Source: a bacterium
Lineage (GTDB): Bacteria > Vulcanimicrobiota > Vulcanimicrobiia > Vulcanimicrobiales > Vulcanimicrobiaceae
Reading direction: 5' to 3'
NCBI GenBank assembly: GCA_021794205.1
Contig: JAJYRH010000004.1
Location: 1 to 64,000, forward strand
DNA length: 64,000 nt
Below are positions 54,915 through 63,573 of the stretch, one piece after another. Position 1 is the stretch's first letter. Every line of letters begins with the position of its first letter. A program made the position numbers and the translations under genes. The notes under the pieces were generated by a model. It was not told where the DNA came from. It saw only the letters and a program-made list of their open reading frames with translations, and made no database searches.

Positions 54915-55472
54915 TCAGACCTCCATGACTTCTTTTTCTTTGGTCGCGACGAGCGCGTCGATATCCTTGCTGTAGCGATCGGTGAGCTTCTGCAGCTGCT
55001 CTTGCATGCGTTTGCTCGCGTCCTCGGTAATCGTCGAGTTCTTCAGTTGTCCTTTGATATCGTCGTGCGCCTTGTGCCGCACGTTTCGCAGGGCGATCTT
55101 CCCGTCTTCGGACTTCTTTTTTATCACCTTGACGAGATCGCGGCGCCGTTCTTCGTTCAACGGCGGCACGCTCAAGCGAATCGTCGTGCCGTCGACGTTC
55201 GGGCTCATACCGAGATCGCTTTTTTCGATCGCCTTGCGAATCTCGCCGACGACACCCTTATCGTATGCGGTAATGACGAGCGTCCGCGCGTCGGGGGTCG
55301 CGATCCCCGCCACCTGCTTCAACGGAACGCTCTGCCCGTAAGCATCGACGTGCAAACGATCGAGCAACGCCGGGGTCGCGCGCCCGGTGCGAATGGCGGC
55401 GAACTCGGCCCGCGTCGCATCGACGCATTTCTGCATCTTGCTTTCGACATCTTTGAAGAACGTATCGCTCAT
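54915..55472 (-). CDS. frr: Ribosome recycling factor
   Basis: A 185-residue RRF. Three-helix bundle sequence with [34 protein letters not shown] (~13-46), [11 protein letters not shown]-like [41 protein letters not shown] (~104-143) and a coiled C-terminal helix. Full length. It overlaps pyrH by ATGA. Confidence 0.97.
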   Translation of the reverse strand: MSDTFFKDVESKMQKCVDATRAEFAAIRTGRATPALLDRLHVDAYGQSVPLKQVAGIATPDARTLVITAYDKGVVGEIRKAIEKSDLGMSPNVDGTTIRLSVPPLNEERRRDLVKVIKKKSEDGKIALRNVRHKAHDDIKGQLKNSTITEDASKRMQEQLQKLTDRYSKDIDALVATKEKEVMEV

Positions 55473-56221
55473 GCAACTCCTCCGGCGATCACCGTCGCCT
55501 CATTTTTTCCAACGTAGGTTCCGATCGCTTCGCCGTAGATCGCTCGACGAATATTGCCCGAGACTCCCATATCGAAGACGAGAATCGGCAAGCGATTGTC
55601 CATACAGAGCGCCATAGCGGTGCTATCCATCACCTCGAGCCCGCGATTGAGCGCGTCCATGTAATCGATCCGCTCGAAGCGTCGGGCATTGGGATCCTTC
55701 TTCGGGTCGGCGGTGTAGATCCCGTCGACCTTCGTCGCCTTCAAAATCGCCTCCGCACCGACCTCGACCGCGCGCAGCGCCGCAGCGGTATCGGTGGTAA
55801 AGTACGGGTTGCCGGTACCGGCGGCGAAAATGACGACGCGCCCTTTTTCGAGATGGCGGATCGCGCGGCGGCGAATGTAGGGTTCGGCGATTTGATGCAT
55901 CGCGATCGCCGTCTGCACGCGCGAGGGCACGCCGATACGTTCGAGCGCGTCCTGCAAGGCGAGTGCGTTGATCGTCGTGGCGAGCATGCCCATGTAGTCG
56001 GCGGTCGCCCGCTCCATGCCGGCGGCTTCGTGCTCTTTCCCACGCCAGATATTTCCGCCGCCGACGACGACGGCGATGCTGATACCGCTACGAGCGACAT
56101 CGGCGATCTCGCGCGCCATCGTTTCGGTCGTCCGCACATCGACACCGTTCGCGCTCGACGCGAACGCCTCTCCGGAGAGTTTGATGAGGACGCGCGAGAA
56201 GCGCGCGGGGCTCGCCTGCAC
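55469..56221 (-). CDS. pyrH: UMP kinase
   Basis: A 250-residue hexameric UMP kinase of the amino acid kinase family. [58 protein letters not shown] (~52-94), [38 protein letters not shown] and [15 protein letters not shown] are standard. It lies 6 bp downstream of tsf. Confidence 0.97.
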   Translation of the reverse strand: MQASPARFSRVLIKLSGEAFASSANGVDVRTTETMAREIADVARSGISIAVVVGGGNIWRGKEHEAAGMERATADYMGMLATTINALALQDALERIGVPSRVQTAIAMHQIAEPYIRRRAIRHLEKGRVVIFAAGTGNPYFTTDTAAALRAVEVGAEAILKATKVDGIYTADPKKDPNARRFERIDYMDALNRGLEVMDSTAMALCMDNRLPILVFDMGVSGNIRRAIYGEAIGTYVGKNEATVIAGGVA

Positions 56222-56227
56222 GAATTC

Positions 56228-56833
56228 CTACTCGCCCAGCGCGAACTTCACGAATCGACGGACGCGAATATTTTCGCCGAGCGCTCCGACGGCCGCGTTG
56301 ACGAGGTCGCCGACCGTGATCGAATCGTCCTTCACGAAGGACTGATCGAGCAGGCAATGATCTTCGTACCACTTGTTGAGCTTGCCCTCGACGATCTTCG
56401 CGGCGACCTCGGGCGGCTTGCCGGGAGGCACGGCGGCTTCGAGCTCTTTGCGCGCTTCGGCGATCACCTCTTCGGGAACCGACGCACGATCGAGATAGGC
56501 GGGCGACATGGCGGCGACGTGCATCGCGACGTCGCGAACGAGTTCGCCGAATTTCGGGTTGCGGGCGACGAAATCGGTCTCGGAGTTTACCTCGACCAAG
56601 ACGCCGATCTTTCCGCCGGCGTGAATGTAGCTCCCAACCAACCCTTCGTTTGCGGCACGCTCGGATTTCTTCTGCGCCTGCGCCGCGCCGCGTTCGAGCA
56701 GGAGCGCCTTCGCGCGCTCGCGGTCGCCGGCGGCCTCCACCAGTGCTTTCCGGCAATCCATCATCGGGGCGCTGGTTTCGTCGCGCAGGGCCTTAATCTC
56801 ATCGGCCTTCGGTTGGTAGGTCATAGTACTCAC
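56228..56833 (-). CDS. tsf: Elongation factor Ts (short form)
   Basis: A 201-residue EF-Ts. The N-terminal UBA-like region (IKALRDETSAPMMDCRKALVEAAGD) carries the TDF region NSETDFVARNPKF that promotes GDP release. The protein is short, with only one core subdomain, as in many non-gammaproteobacterial lineages. ATG at 56833 with an upstream AGAGAAT; another ATG lies three codons in. Separated from rpsB by 95 bp with a hairpin. Confidence 0.96.
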   Translation of the reverse strand: MSTMTYQPKADEIKALRDETSAPMMDCRKALVEAAGDRERAKALLLERGAAQAQKKSERAANEGLVGSYIHAGGKIGVLVEVNSETDFVARNPKFGELVRDVAMHVAAMSPAYLDRASVPEEVIAEARKELEAAVPPGKPPEVAAKIVEGKLNKWYEDHCLLDQSFVKDDSITVGDLVNAAVGALGENIRVRRFVKFALGE

Positions 56834-56876
56834 AGATTCTCTCCTTGGCGTTCGTTTGCTTTCATGCGTGCGAAGA

Positions 56877-56894
56877 GAGGCCGACGACGGCCTC
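56877..56894 (-). terminator. Hairpin between rpsB and tsf (possible attenuator)
   Basis: GAGGCCG pairs perfectly with CGGCCTC around an ACGA (minus TCGT) loop, 7-bp stem. The minus strand continues TCTTCG, not a true U-tract. It may partly attenuate transcription from rpsB into tsf or stabilise an mRNA end. Confidence 0.3.
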
Positions 56895-56928
56895 CCTTGC
56901 GATGGGTTTTCCTCTCGGGCGACGACAA

Positions 56929-57699
56929 CTAGCCGGCGACGGCCTCCGCCGGCTCGAAGGCACCCGCCTCGTTCGTCGGAGCCTGGGCGTAGACCGCACC
57001 ATCGAAGGAGCTCTCCGCCTCGGTGCGCCCCTCGATGATCGCGTCGGCCATCTTCCCGACCATCAGCTTCACCGCACGAATCGCATCGTCGTTTCCGGGA
57101 ATCGGATAATCGATTTCGTCGGGGTCGCAGTTCGTGTCGATCACGGCAATCGTCGGAATGCCTAACTTGCGTGCCTCGAGCACCGCGATGCGTTCCTTCT
57201 TCGGATCGACGATGAAGATGGCATCGGGGAGGCGATGCATGTCCTTAATGCCGCCGAGGAAGCGTTCGAGCTTGTTGAGCTCGTCCTGCAACTTCGCGAC
57301 TTCTTTCTTGGGAAGGCGGTCGAAATCGCCTTGGAGGCGCATCTCCTCGAGCTCGCGCAGGCGCGCGATGCGTTTTTGAATCGTCGAGAAGTTCGTGAGC
57401 GTTCCGCCCAACCAGCGCTGGTTGATGTAGAACGTCCCGGCGCGCTCGGCTTCGTCCTTCACGACTTCCTGCGCCTGCTTTTTGGTGCCGACGAAAAGAA
57501 TGACGCGCCCCTCGCGCGACATTTGCTTCACCACTTCGTAGGTGTCGCGAACGCGCTGGAGCGTGATGGCGAGATCGATAATGTAGATACCGTTGCGCTC
57601 CTGGAAGATGTACGGTTTCATCTTCGGATTCCAACGGCGGGTCTGGTGACCGAAATGCACGCCGGCTTCAAGAAGCTCGCGCATCGAAATAACGGACAT
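56929..57699 (-). CDS. rpsB: 30S ribosomal protein uS2
   Basis: A 256-residue uS2. [29 protein letters not shown] (~4-32), [34 protein letters not shown] and [18 protein letters not shown] are diagnostic. The last ~25 residues ([27 protein letters not shown]) form an acidic, Ala/Glu-rich tail. ATG at 57699 with an upstream AAAGGAA. A promoter-like element lies ~115 bp upstream, giving a long, structured leader. Confidence 0.97.
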   Translation of the reverse strand: MSVISMRELLEAGVHFGHQTRRWNPKMKPYIFQERNGIYIIDLAITLQRVRDTYEVVKQMSREGRVILFVGTKKQAQEVVKDEAERAGTFYINQRWLGGTLTNFSTIQKRIARLRELEEMRLQGDFDRLPKKEVAKLQDELNKLERFLGGIKDMHRLPDAIFIVDPKKERIAVLEARKLGIPTIAVIDTNCDPDEIDYPIPGNDDAIRAVKLMVGKMADAIIEGRTEAESSFDGAVYAQAPTNEAGAFEPAEAVAG

Positions 57700-57841
57700 T
57701 GAAGGGTTCCTTTCAGCTGGCCCCCGACCGCGGCGCTCTCCGAGCCGTGCGACCGTTCTTTGGGACCATCGAGACCCGGCCTCCGTGCCGGGCGAGTTGA
57801 CAACCCTCGGAGTATAGCACGGGCGGAGGGAGGTCGCGCAA
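57700..57841 (-). promoter_or_regulatory. rpsB promoter and structured leader
   Basis: On the minus strand, an extended -10 TGCTATACT (57811-57819) with a weak -35 TTGCGC (57836-57841, 19-bp spacer) precedes a ~105-nt leader. Shortly after the start point the leader holds a CCCGGC/GCCGGG hairpin (around 57775-57792). In several phyla S2 represses its own operon through the leader; such control here is inferred. Confidence 0.5.
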
Positions 57842-57858
57842 GCGCGAAGGAGCCCGCG

Positions 57859-58863
57859 ATGCGTTATCTCGTTACCGGCGGCCTCGGATTCATCGGGTCG
57901 GCCTTCATCCGCCTCCTCGTCGCCGAGCGCCCGAAGGTGGAGATCGTCAATCTCGACGCCATGACCTACGCCGCGAACCCCGCCAACCTCACCTCGATCG
58001 CCGAAAACCCGCGTTACCACTTCATCAAGGGCGATATCACCGACCCCGCCGCGGTCGCCGCAGCGATCGGCGAGGGGGTCGACGCCATCGTCAATTTTGC
58101 CGCCGAGACCCACGTGGACCGCTCCATCCTCGACCCGGAGGCCTTTCTGCGGACCGATATCCTCGGCACCCACACCCTTCTCGAGGCACTCCGGGAGCGG
58201 CGCATTCCCCGCTACCTCCAGGTCTCGACCGACGAAGTCTACGGCGACGTCGAGAGCGGCGAATCGGTCGAGAGCTCCCCGCTGCGCCCCCGCAGCCCCT
58301 ACAGCGCGAGCAAGGCCGGCGGCGACCTCCAAGTCCTCGCCTATCGCGCGACCTACGATCTGCCGGTCCTGGTGACGCGCGGCAGCAACACCTACGGCCC
58401 CTACCAGTACCCCGAAAAACTGATCCCGCTCTTCGTGACCAACCTCATCGACGATACGAGCGTACCGCTCTACGGCGACGGCCTGCAGGTGCGCGATTGG
58501 CTCCACGTCGAGGACCACGCGCGCGGCATCCTCACCGTTCTCGAACGCGGCGAGCCCGGCGCGATCTACAATATCGGCGGCGGCAACCCACGCACCAATC
58601 TCGACATTACCCGTCGCCTGCTCGCCGGTTGCGGGCGCTCCTTCGAGAGCCACGTGCGGCACGTCGCCGACCGCGAGGGGCACGATCGCCGCTACGCAAT
58701 CTCCAGCAGCAAAGCGCACGCGCTCGGCTGGCGCCCGGCGGTCGAGTTCGAACGCGGGCTCGAAGCGACGATCGCCTGGTACCGCGACAACGAGTCGTGG
58801 TGGCGTCCGCTGAAATCCGGCGAATTTCTCGCATACTACCAGCGCCAATACGCGCACCGATAA
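57859..58863 (+). CDS. rmlB: dTDP-glucose 4,6-dehydratase
   Basis: A 334-residue SDR enzyme. [19 protein letters not shown] (2-20), [12 protein letters not shown], the STDEVYGD motif and YSASKAG (YxxxK, about 157-163). [20 protein letters not shown] and [20 protein letters not shown] complete the signature. It turns dTDP-glucose into dTDP-4-keto-6-deoxyglucose. It starts the plus-strand sugar locus, 159 bp from the divergent rpsB start. rmlA follows after 15 bp. Confidence 0.96.
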   Translation: MRYLVTGGLGFIGSAFIRLLVAERPKVEIVNLDAMTYAANPANLTSIAENPRYHFIKGDITDPAAVAAAIGEGVDAIVNFAAETHVDRSILDPEAFLRTDILGTHTLLEALRERRIPRYLQVSTDEVYGDVESGESVESSPLRPRSPYSASKAGGDLQVLAYRATYDLPVLVTRGSNTYGPYQYPEKLIPLFVTNLIDDTSVPLYGDGLQVRDWLHVEDHARGILTVLERGEPGAIYNIGGGNPRTNLDITRRLLAGCGRSFESHVRHVADREGHDRRYAISSSKAHALGWRPAVEFERGLEATIAWYRDNESWWRPLKSGEFLAYYQRQYAHR

Positions 58864-58878
58864 GGAGCGTTCATTCGC

Positions 58879-59616
58879 ATGAAAGGCATCATCCTCGCAG
58901 GTGGGCTCGGTAGCCGCTTGCGCCCGCTGACGAAGGTGACGAACAAGCATCTTCTGCCGATCTACGACAAGCCGATGATCTACTATCCCATCGAGACCCT
59001 GGTACGCGCCGGAATCAAGGATATTATGATCGTGACCGGCGGCAACTCCGCCGGCGATTTTCTGCGCTTGCTCGGAAACGGCTCGGAATTCGGCCTGAAG
59101 GATATCTATTACACCTATCAAGAGGGCGAGGGCGGCATCGCCGACGCGCTCAAGCTCTGCGAGCATTTCGCCGAAGGGAATCGCGTCGTCGTGATTCTTG
59201 GAGATAACATCGTTCAGGACGATATCTCGCCGTACGTGCGGCGATTCGAACAGCAGGATTCCGGAGCGCGCATCTTGCTCAAAGCGGTGCCGGATCCCGA
59301 ACGTTTCGGCGTACCCGAACTCGACGGCGAACGGATCGTTCGCATCGAAGAGAAGCCCGCGCAGCCGAAGAGCGGATATGCCGTCACCGGCATCTATATG
59401 TACGACCGCCGCGTCTTCGATTTCATCCGTCGCATCAAACCATCGAATCGCGGCGAGCTCGAGATCACCGACGTCAACAACCACTACATTCGCGAAGGCG
59501 ACCTACACTACGACGTGCTCGACGGATGGTGGACCGATGCCGGACAATTCGAGTCGCTCTTCAACGCGACGCAGTTGATCGCGCGCGAGCGCCTGGGTAC
59601 GGGCATCGGTTCGTGA
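58879..59616 (+). CDS. Glucose-1-phosphate thymidylyltransferase-like nucleotidyltransferase (short form)
   Basis: A 245-residue nucleotidyltransferase of the RmlA type: [36 protein letters not shown] (~2-37), [20 protein letters not shown] and GDNIVQDD. C-terminal [11 protein letters not shown] and [14 protein letters not shown] complete it. It is shorter than classical ~290-residue RfbA, lacking the C-terminal allosteric extension. The pairing with rmlB predicts dTDP-glucose formation. Confidence 0.9.
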   Translation: MKGIILAGGLGSRLRPLTKVTNKHLLPIYDKPMIYYPIETLVRAGIKDIMIVTGGNSAGDFLRLLGNGSEFGLKDIYYTYQEGEGGIADALKLCEHFAEGNRVVVILGDNIVQDDISPYVRRFEQQDSGARILLKAVPDPERFGVPELDGERIVRIEEKPAQPKSGYAVTGIYMYDRRVFDFIRRIKPSNRGELEITDVNNHYIREGDLHYDVLDGWWTDAGQFESLFNATQLIARERLGTGIGS

Positions 59617-59630
59617 GCGTCCGATAAGCG

Positions 59631-60341
59631 ATGCCGTTCTGCATCGTCTGCGAACGAGAGGTCGACGCGTGGTTACCGCATCCCAACGCCGACGCTCGCA
59701 GCCCCCTGATGGTGATGATGGGGACGGTAGGATCCGATCTCCAGCATTATCTTTGCCCGAACTGCGGTTGCAACGATCGGGACCGTCATCTCTGGCTCTA
59801 TCTCACGGTCTCCGGGCTCGCTGGCCGCTTCGCGGGCGCGCGCGTCCTCCATATCGCGCCGGAAGCGAAAATCTCTCCCCTCATCGTCGCCCGCCAACCC
59901 GCCGAATATATCCGCGGCGATCTCTTTCCGACATCGCCGGAGTTTCTGCGGGTCGATTGCGAGCGCATGGAGTTCGGCGACGAGTGCTTCGACATTATTC
60001 TCTGCAACCACGTGCTCGAACACGTCTCGAATCCCGAGGCCGCCTCTCGCGAATTCCATCGCACCCTCGCGCCCGGCGGCTACCTCGTCGCCCAGACGCC
60101 CTACGTGCCGACCTTGAAGTTTCGCTTAGAGTTTACCGATCGCATAGCACCGGATCGAGCGCGCTTTTTTTACGGGCAAGAGGATCACGTTCGTCTCTTC
60201 GGACGAGACGTCGCCGACTGCATTCGCAGCTCGGGGCTCGAAGGCGACCTCTTCCCGCACGGCCACGTGCTCCCGGATCACGACGCCGCTCGATACGGCT
60301 GTAACCCATCCGAGCCATTTTTTCTATTTACGAAAAAATAA
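59631..60341 (+). CDS. SAM-dependent methyltransferase with N-terminal zinc-ribbon-like motif
   Basis: A 236-residue class I methyltransferase. Cys pairs CIVC (4-7) and CPNCGC (42-47) look like a zinc ribbon. The fold has ARVLHIAPEAKISPLI (motif I variant), GDLFP, DCERMEFGDECFDIILCNHVLEHV (~108-131) and LAPGGYLVAQTPYVPT. C-terminal DRARFFYGQEDHVRLFGRDV is typical of methyltransferases in surface polysaccharide loci. Its target (sugar or lipid) is unknown. It lies 15 bp after the nucleotidyltransferase. Confidence 0.82.
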   Translation: MPFCIVCEREVDAWLPHPNADARSPLMVMMGTVGSDLQHYLCPNCGCNDRDRHLWLYLTVSGLAGRFAGARVLHIAPEAKISPLIVARQPAEYIRGDLFPTSPEFLRVDCERMEFGDECFDIILCNHVLEHVSNPEAASREFHRTLAPGGYLVAQTPYVPTLKFRLEFTDRIAPDRARFFYGQEDHVRLFGRDVADCIRSSGLEGDLFPHGHVLPDHDAARYGCNPSEPFFLFTKK

Positions 60342-61183
60342 CCAGTTCCAAAGACGCCGTGGGACAGGACATCATCGCCCCGGCCGTTCAGCGAAGCCCC
60401 CAGAAGACGCCTCGCATTTTTTGCTGTGGAGGCCATTCGTCATCCCCTCATGGATATCCGGCGCGGGAAAGTCATACCGCTCGAATACCACGGGAAAGCC
60501 CGCTTCCAGAACTCCCTGAAGTAGATCGGCTCGCGTCGGCCAGAACGAGCGAGAGTTGCTCTAGGACGCCCACCGCAGATCTGCATTGAGGTGTGTGCCG
60601 AGCCCCGCAAGGCCGGAAATCGGCCATCTGGCATCGAAGGGCGCCACCATATGGGGAATATGCGTTAAAAGTTCTTAAAAGAGGAATGCGAGCCCGGATC
60701 GACTGATGATTGCGAATTTCGAACACACGAACTCCATTGGCTGATGGTGATGGTATGGAATATCCAAAATCTGATTACATACTTCTCCGGCGAGACGCTG
60801 CAGGCTACGTTTCAACCCAACGTAAGCCTCAAAGCATTACGACGGGCGCCCGTTACGCGGATCTCTCATTTTTCTCCCCGGAAGATACGCGGCGATTCCT
60901 CCTACGCCTAAGAATCCGCTTTTGTAGCGTTAGAGCTATCTCCGAAGGACCTTCTCCGGATCGCGATCGGCGCGTGAATCGCTTCCGCCAGCAAAAAGTG
61001 CGGCCGGGAGCACTCGATGACCATACCACGCAGATAGGTATAGGGCGGGCGCAAGCGGGGTTTAGCCGACTCGCCCAATTCAACCGTTCGGAAGATGGCC
61101 GTTCGCCGATGCTTGACGCATATTTTACGCCGAGCAATCGATACGATGTCTTTGCCCCCCAATACAAATACAGGGTACAGTAA
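60342..61183. other. Gene-poor 840-bp stretch with decayed coding sequence
   Basis: No intact gene is convincing here. Base composition is lower in GC than the flanks and frames are short. The left part (60372-60674) holds a minus-strand remnant resembling a methyltransferase C-terminus, listed separately. The right part has only low-quality frames on both strands (one plus-strand frame of 157 codons and minus frames of ~100-150 codons, Arg/Ser-rich and without recognisable motifs). Confidence 0.6.
60372..60674 (-). pseudogene. Remnant of a methyltransferase gene C-terminus with in-frame TAG
   Basis: Read on the minus strand, one frame stays sensible through a single TAG at 60561-60563. Before it comes HIPHMVAPFDARWPISGLAG then THLNADLRWAS; after it SFWPTRADLLQGVLEAGFP then VVFERYDFPAPD. 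The second part resembles the C-terminal 'FWPTRxxLxxxLxxAGF' end of class I sugar or lipid methyltransferases. Upstream of 60674 the frame is closed by TAA and no start is recognisable, so it looks like a truncated, decaying copy. Confidence 0.45.
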
Positions 61184-62392
61184 ATGCTGGATAACGAAAC
61201 CACAGCGGCGAAACATTCGATAGATGACCTCGCAGCTTTTGGCGGGGTTCCCACCTTTGAAAGAGCCCGGCCAACATCAAACCTCGTGCGACCGAACATT
61301 GATTCATTTCTCGACTACTCACGGTTATTTTTCGACGAGCGTCGATTTACAAACGGTGGGCCAACGGTCCGACTTCTTGAAAAGCGCCTCGCCCAATTCC
61401 ATGGCGTCAAGCACTGCGTCGCACTAGCGAATGGATTCTGGACGCTTGTTATCGCCATGAAGTGTTTAGCCCTTCCCGGCCGGCGCGAAGTAATCATGCC
61501 GTCCCTTACGTACCGTCGACTCGCAGATGTTGCCGCATGGGCCGGGCTCACACCGCGTTTCTGTGAGGTCGATGAGGCTAGTTTGGCAATCTCTCCCAAA
61601 GCCGCCGCCGCATGTATAAATTCTGAGACTGCGCTATTGATGGGCGTCCATCCGATCGTTAATTGCTGTGACGTTGATGGCCTGGAGGCCGTTTCGAAAC
61701 GCTCGGGGATACCGCTCCTATTCGACACCGTTGAATCCAACTATGAAACCTATCGCGGTTACCGGGTAGGAAGGTTCGGCCGAGCCGAGTGCTTCTCTCT
61801 CCACGCAAGTAAGCTCCTCAACGGATTTGAAGGTGGTTACCTCACCACGAACGACGACGAATTGGCACAGCGCGTTAGTTACATGCGGGGATTCGGATTT
61901 AAGGGCCAGGACACCGTAATTGACTTCGGAAACAACGCAAAACTCAACGAGGTTCACGCCTCGATGGCGCTGGCGGCGCTCGACGACCTTCCGGATCAGG
62001 TGCGCCGCAATAAGTCGCGGTATCGGTGCTATCAGCGATTGCTCGCCGATGTCCCGGAATTACGATTAATCGAATTTGACGAACACGAAGAAACGAGCTT
62101 CAAAAATATCGTTGTCGAACTTTGCGATTTGTGGCCGATCAATCGGGCCGCGACGTTGCGGCTACTGAATTCGGAAGGAGTACTCGCGCGAGCGTATTAT
62201 GCGCCCGCATTACACCAAAAGAAAACATCCTACGAAACACGGTTTGACGAACTGCCTCTAACGGAGGAACTCGCCGAACGTTTTTTAAATCTTCCATGCG
62301 GCGAGCACGTATCTCTCAATGACATCGAAAGCATAGTTCTTCTTTTGAAGTTCATCCGCGACCATGCTAACGAGATCGGCTCTCGTATATGA
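61184..62392 (+). CDS. DegT/DnrJ/EryC1/StrS family aminotransferase (divergent)
   Basis: A 402-residue PLP enzyme of the sugar aminotransferase family. RRFTNGGPTVRLLEKRLAQFHGVKHCVALANG (~53-84) is the conserved N-terminal block. PLP Asp appears in LLFDTVESNYETY and the Schiff-base Lys in CFSLHASKLLNGFEGG (about residue 211); NEVHASMALAAL is also typical. The usual SG-type phosphate-binding and DAAQ motifs are changed (ANGFWTL; FDTVES), so the substrate may differ. It lies in the lower-GC part and overlaps the next aminotransferase by ATGA. Confidence 0.88.
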   Translation: MLDNETTAAKHSIDDLAAFGGVPTFERARPTSNLVRPNIDSFLDYSRLFFDERRFTNGGPTVRLLEKRLAQFHGVKHCVALANGFWTLVIAMKCLALPGRREVIMPSLTYRRLADVAAWAGLTPRFCEVDEASLAISPKAAAACINSETALLMGVHPIVNCCDVDGLEAVSKRSGIPLLFDTVESNYETYRGYRVGRFGRAECFSLHASKLLNGFEGGYLTTNDDELAQRVSYMRGFGFKGQDTVIDFGNNAKLNEVHASMALAALDDLPDQVRRNKSRYRCYQRLLADVPELRLIEFDEHEETSFKNIVVELCDLWPINRAATLRLLNSEGVLARAYYAPALHQKKTSYETRFDELPLTEELAERFLNLPCGEHVSLNDIESIVLLLKFIRDHANEIGSRI

Positions 62393-63573
62393 GCCGGCTT
62401 GCGATTCTCGGAGGTTCGCCGCGCTTTTCTTCTGAGTTGCCGGTTGGGCAGCTCTATTTCCCTTCCTGGGATCGATATGAAGCGGCTATGCGCGGGATTT
62501 TCGAACGACGCTTTTATACGAATCAGGGTCCGCTAACGAACGCCCTCGAGGAGAAGCTTCGTGCGTTTTTCGGCGTAAAGCATGTCATAGTTGTAGCAAA
62601 TGCAACGTTAGGTCTGATAATGGCGGCAAAGGCGCTGAACCTGCAGGGGAAGGTTATTGTTCCGGCATTCACGTTTATTGCTAGCGTTCAGTCCCTAACG
62701 TGGGCAGGCATCGATCCCGTATTTTGTGACGTTGACATCGAAACGCACGGTTTGCACCCTGCGAGTGTCAATAGGTTGATCGACGGTGAGGTCTCGGGAA
62801 TTCTCGCCACCAATCTTTGGGGCGGAGCCTGTGCGATCGAAGAGTTGCAGAAAATTGCTCTCGAGAGAGGCGTGAAACTGTATTTTGACTCAGCACACGG
62901 CTTCGGAGTAGAAGCCTTCGGCCGCAGACTAGGAGGCTTCGGCGAGCTTGAAGTATTTTCTTTTCACGCTACGAAAATTCTTAGCGCGACAGAGGGCGGA
63001 TGTATCTGTACCGACGATGATAATATTGCCGCGAGGCTGCGCAATATGCGTAGCAGCTATGGCGCCGGACCCCCGGTAGATGTACCCCTTACGAGCAACG
63101 CTCGTATGTCCGAAGCGCAGGCAGCAATCGCTCTAATGAGTTTGGAAGATTTCGAAACAAATGTCGAGAACAACCGACTGCAAAGCGCGGCCTATTCTCG
63201 TACAATCGCCGGCATTCCCGGGGTTTCTCTGGTTCGCGTCGATGCTGCTTCTAAATCGAATTTTCAATATGTTGTTTGTCGGTTAGACGAAGACACTTTT
63301 GGCATGAGTCGCGATCAGTTGTTAATTGCTCTAAAATGCGAAAACGTGAATGTTCGACGTTATTTCTATCCTGGTGTCCATCGGAGCATTCCGTATAGTG
63401 AGGCGTTTTCTCAATGTAACACTTTTCTTCCCAATACCGACAAGCTTTGCACGGAGCTTTTTCAGTTGCCGGTCGGTGCGATGGTGGATGTTGACATTGC
63501 CGCCGCGATCGGTGAGTTGATCGGTGATATTTCTGAACATGCCGGGGAGATTCGGGGGCGTTTGAGCCGATAA
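62389..63573 (+). CDS. DegT/DnrJ/EryC1/StrS family aminotransferase
   Basis: A 394-residue PLP sugar aminotransferase. RRFYTNQGPLTNALEEKLRAFFGVKHVIVVANATLGL (~39-75), VPAFTFIASVQSLTWAGIDPVFCDVD (~89-114), YFDSAHGFG with the PLP Asp, FSFHATKILSATEGG with the Lys (about residue 190) and SEAQAAIALMSLEDF. It likely puts an amino group on a keto sugar such as dTDP-4-keto-6-deoxyglucose made by RmlB. Codon use is relaxed compared with the housekeeping genes. It ends directly before a WbqC-type gene. Confidence 0.92.
   Translation: MSRLAILGGSPRFSSELPVGQLYFPSWDRYEAAMRGIFERRFYTNQGPLTNALEEKLRAFFGVKHVIVVANATLGLIMAAKALNLQGKVIVPAFTFIASVQSLTWAGIDPVFCDVDIETHGLHPASVNRLIDGEVSGILATNLWGGACAIEELQKIALERGVKLYFDSAHGFGVEAFGRRLGGFGELEVFSFHATKILSATEGGCICTDDDNIAARLRNMRSSYGAGPPVDVPLTSNARMSEAQAAIALMSLEDFETNVENNRLQSAAYSRTIAGIPGVSLVRVDAASKSNFQYVVCRLDEDTFGMSRDQLLIALKCENVNVRRYFYPGVHRSIPYSEAFSQCNTFLPNTDKLCTELFQLPVGAMVDVDIAAAIGELIGDISEHAGEIRGRLSR

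Noticed and set aside
57797-57818. TTGACA followed by TATAGC on the plus strand before rmlB
   Set aside because: The spacing is only about 10 bp, not 16-18, and no -10 is found at 17 bp. The TATA part is better explained as the minus-strand rpsB -10.
57700-59484. Long minus-strand open frame extending rpsB upstream through the rmlB/rmlA region
   Set aside because: The extension lies antisense to clear rmlB and rmlA genes and uS2 begins normally at 57699 after a ribosome-binding site.
60710-61183. 157-codon plus-strand frame before the first DegT gene
   Set aside because: Arg/Ser-rich, no motif, no ribosome-binding site; lies in the decayed, lower-GC stretch. Treated as non-coding.
60853-61299. 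Minus-strand frames of about 100-148 codons in the same stretch
   Set aside because: Composition looks random, they run into the DegT gene antisense, and no family resemblance is seen.
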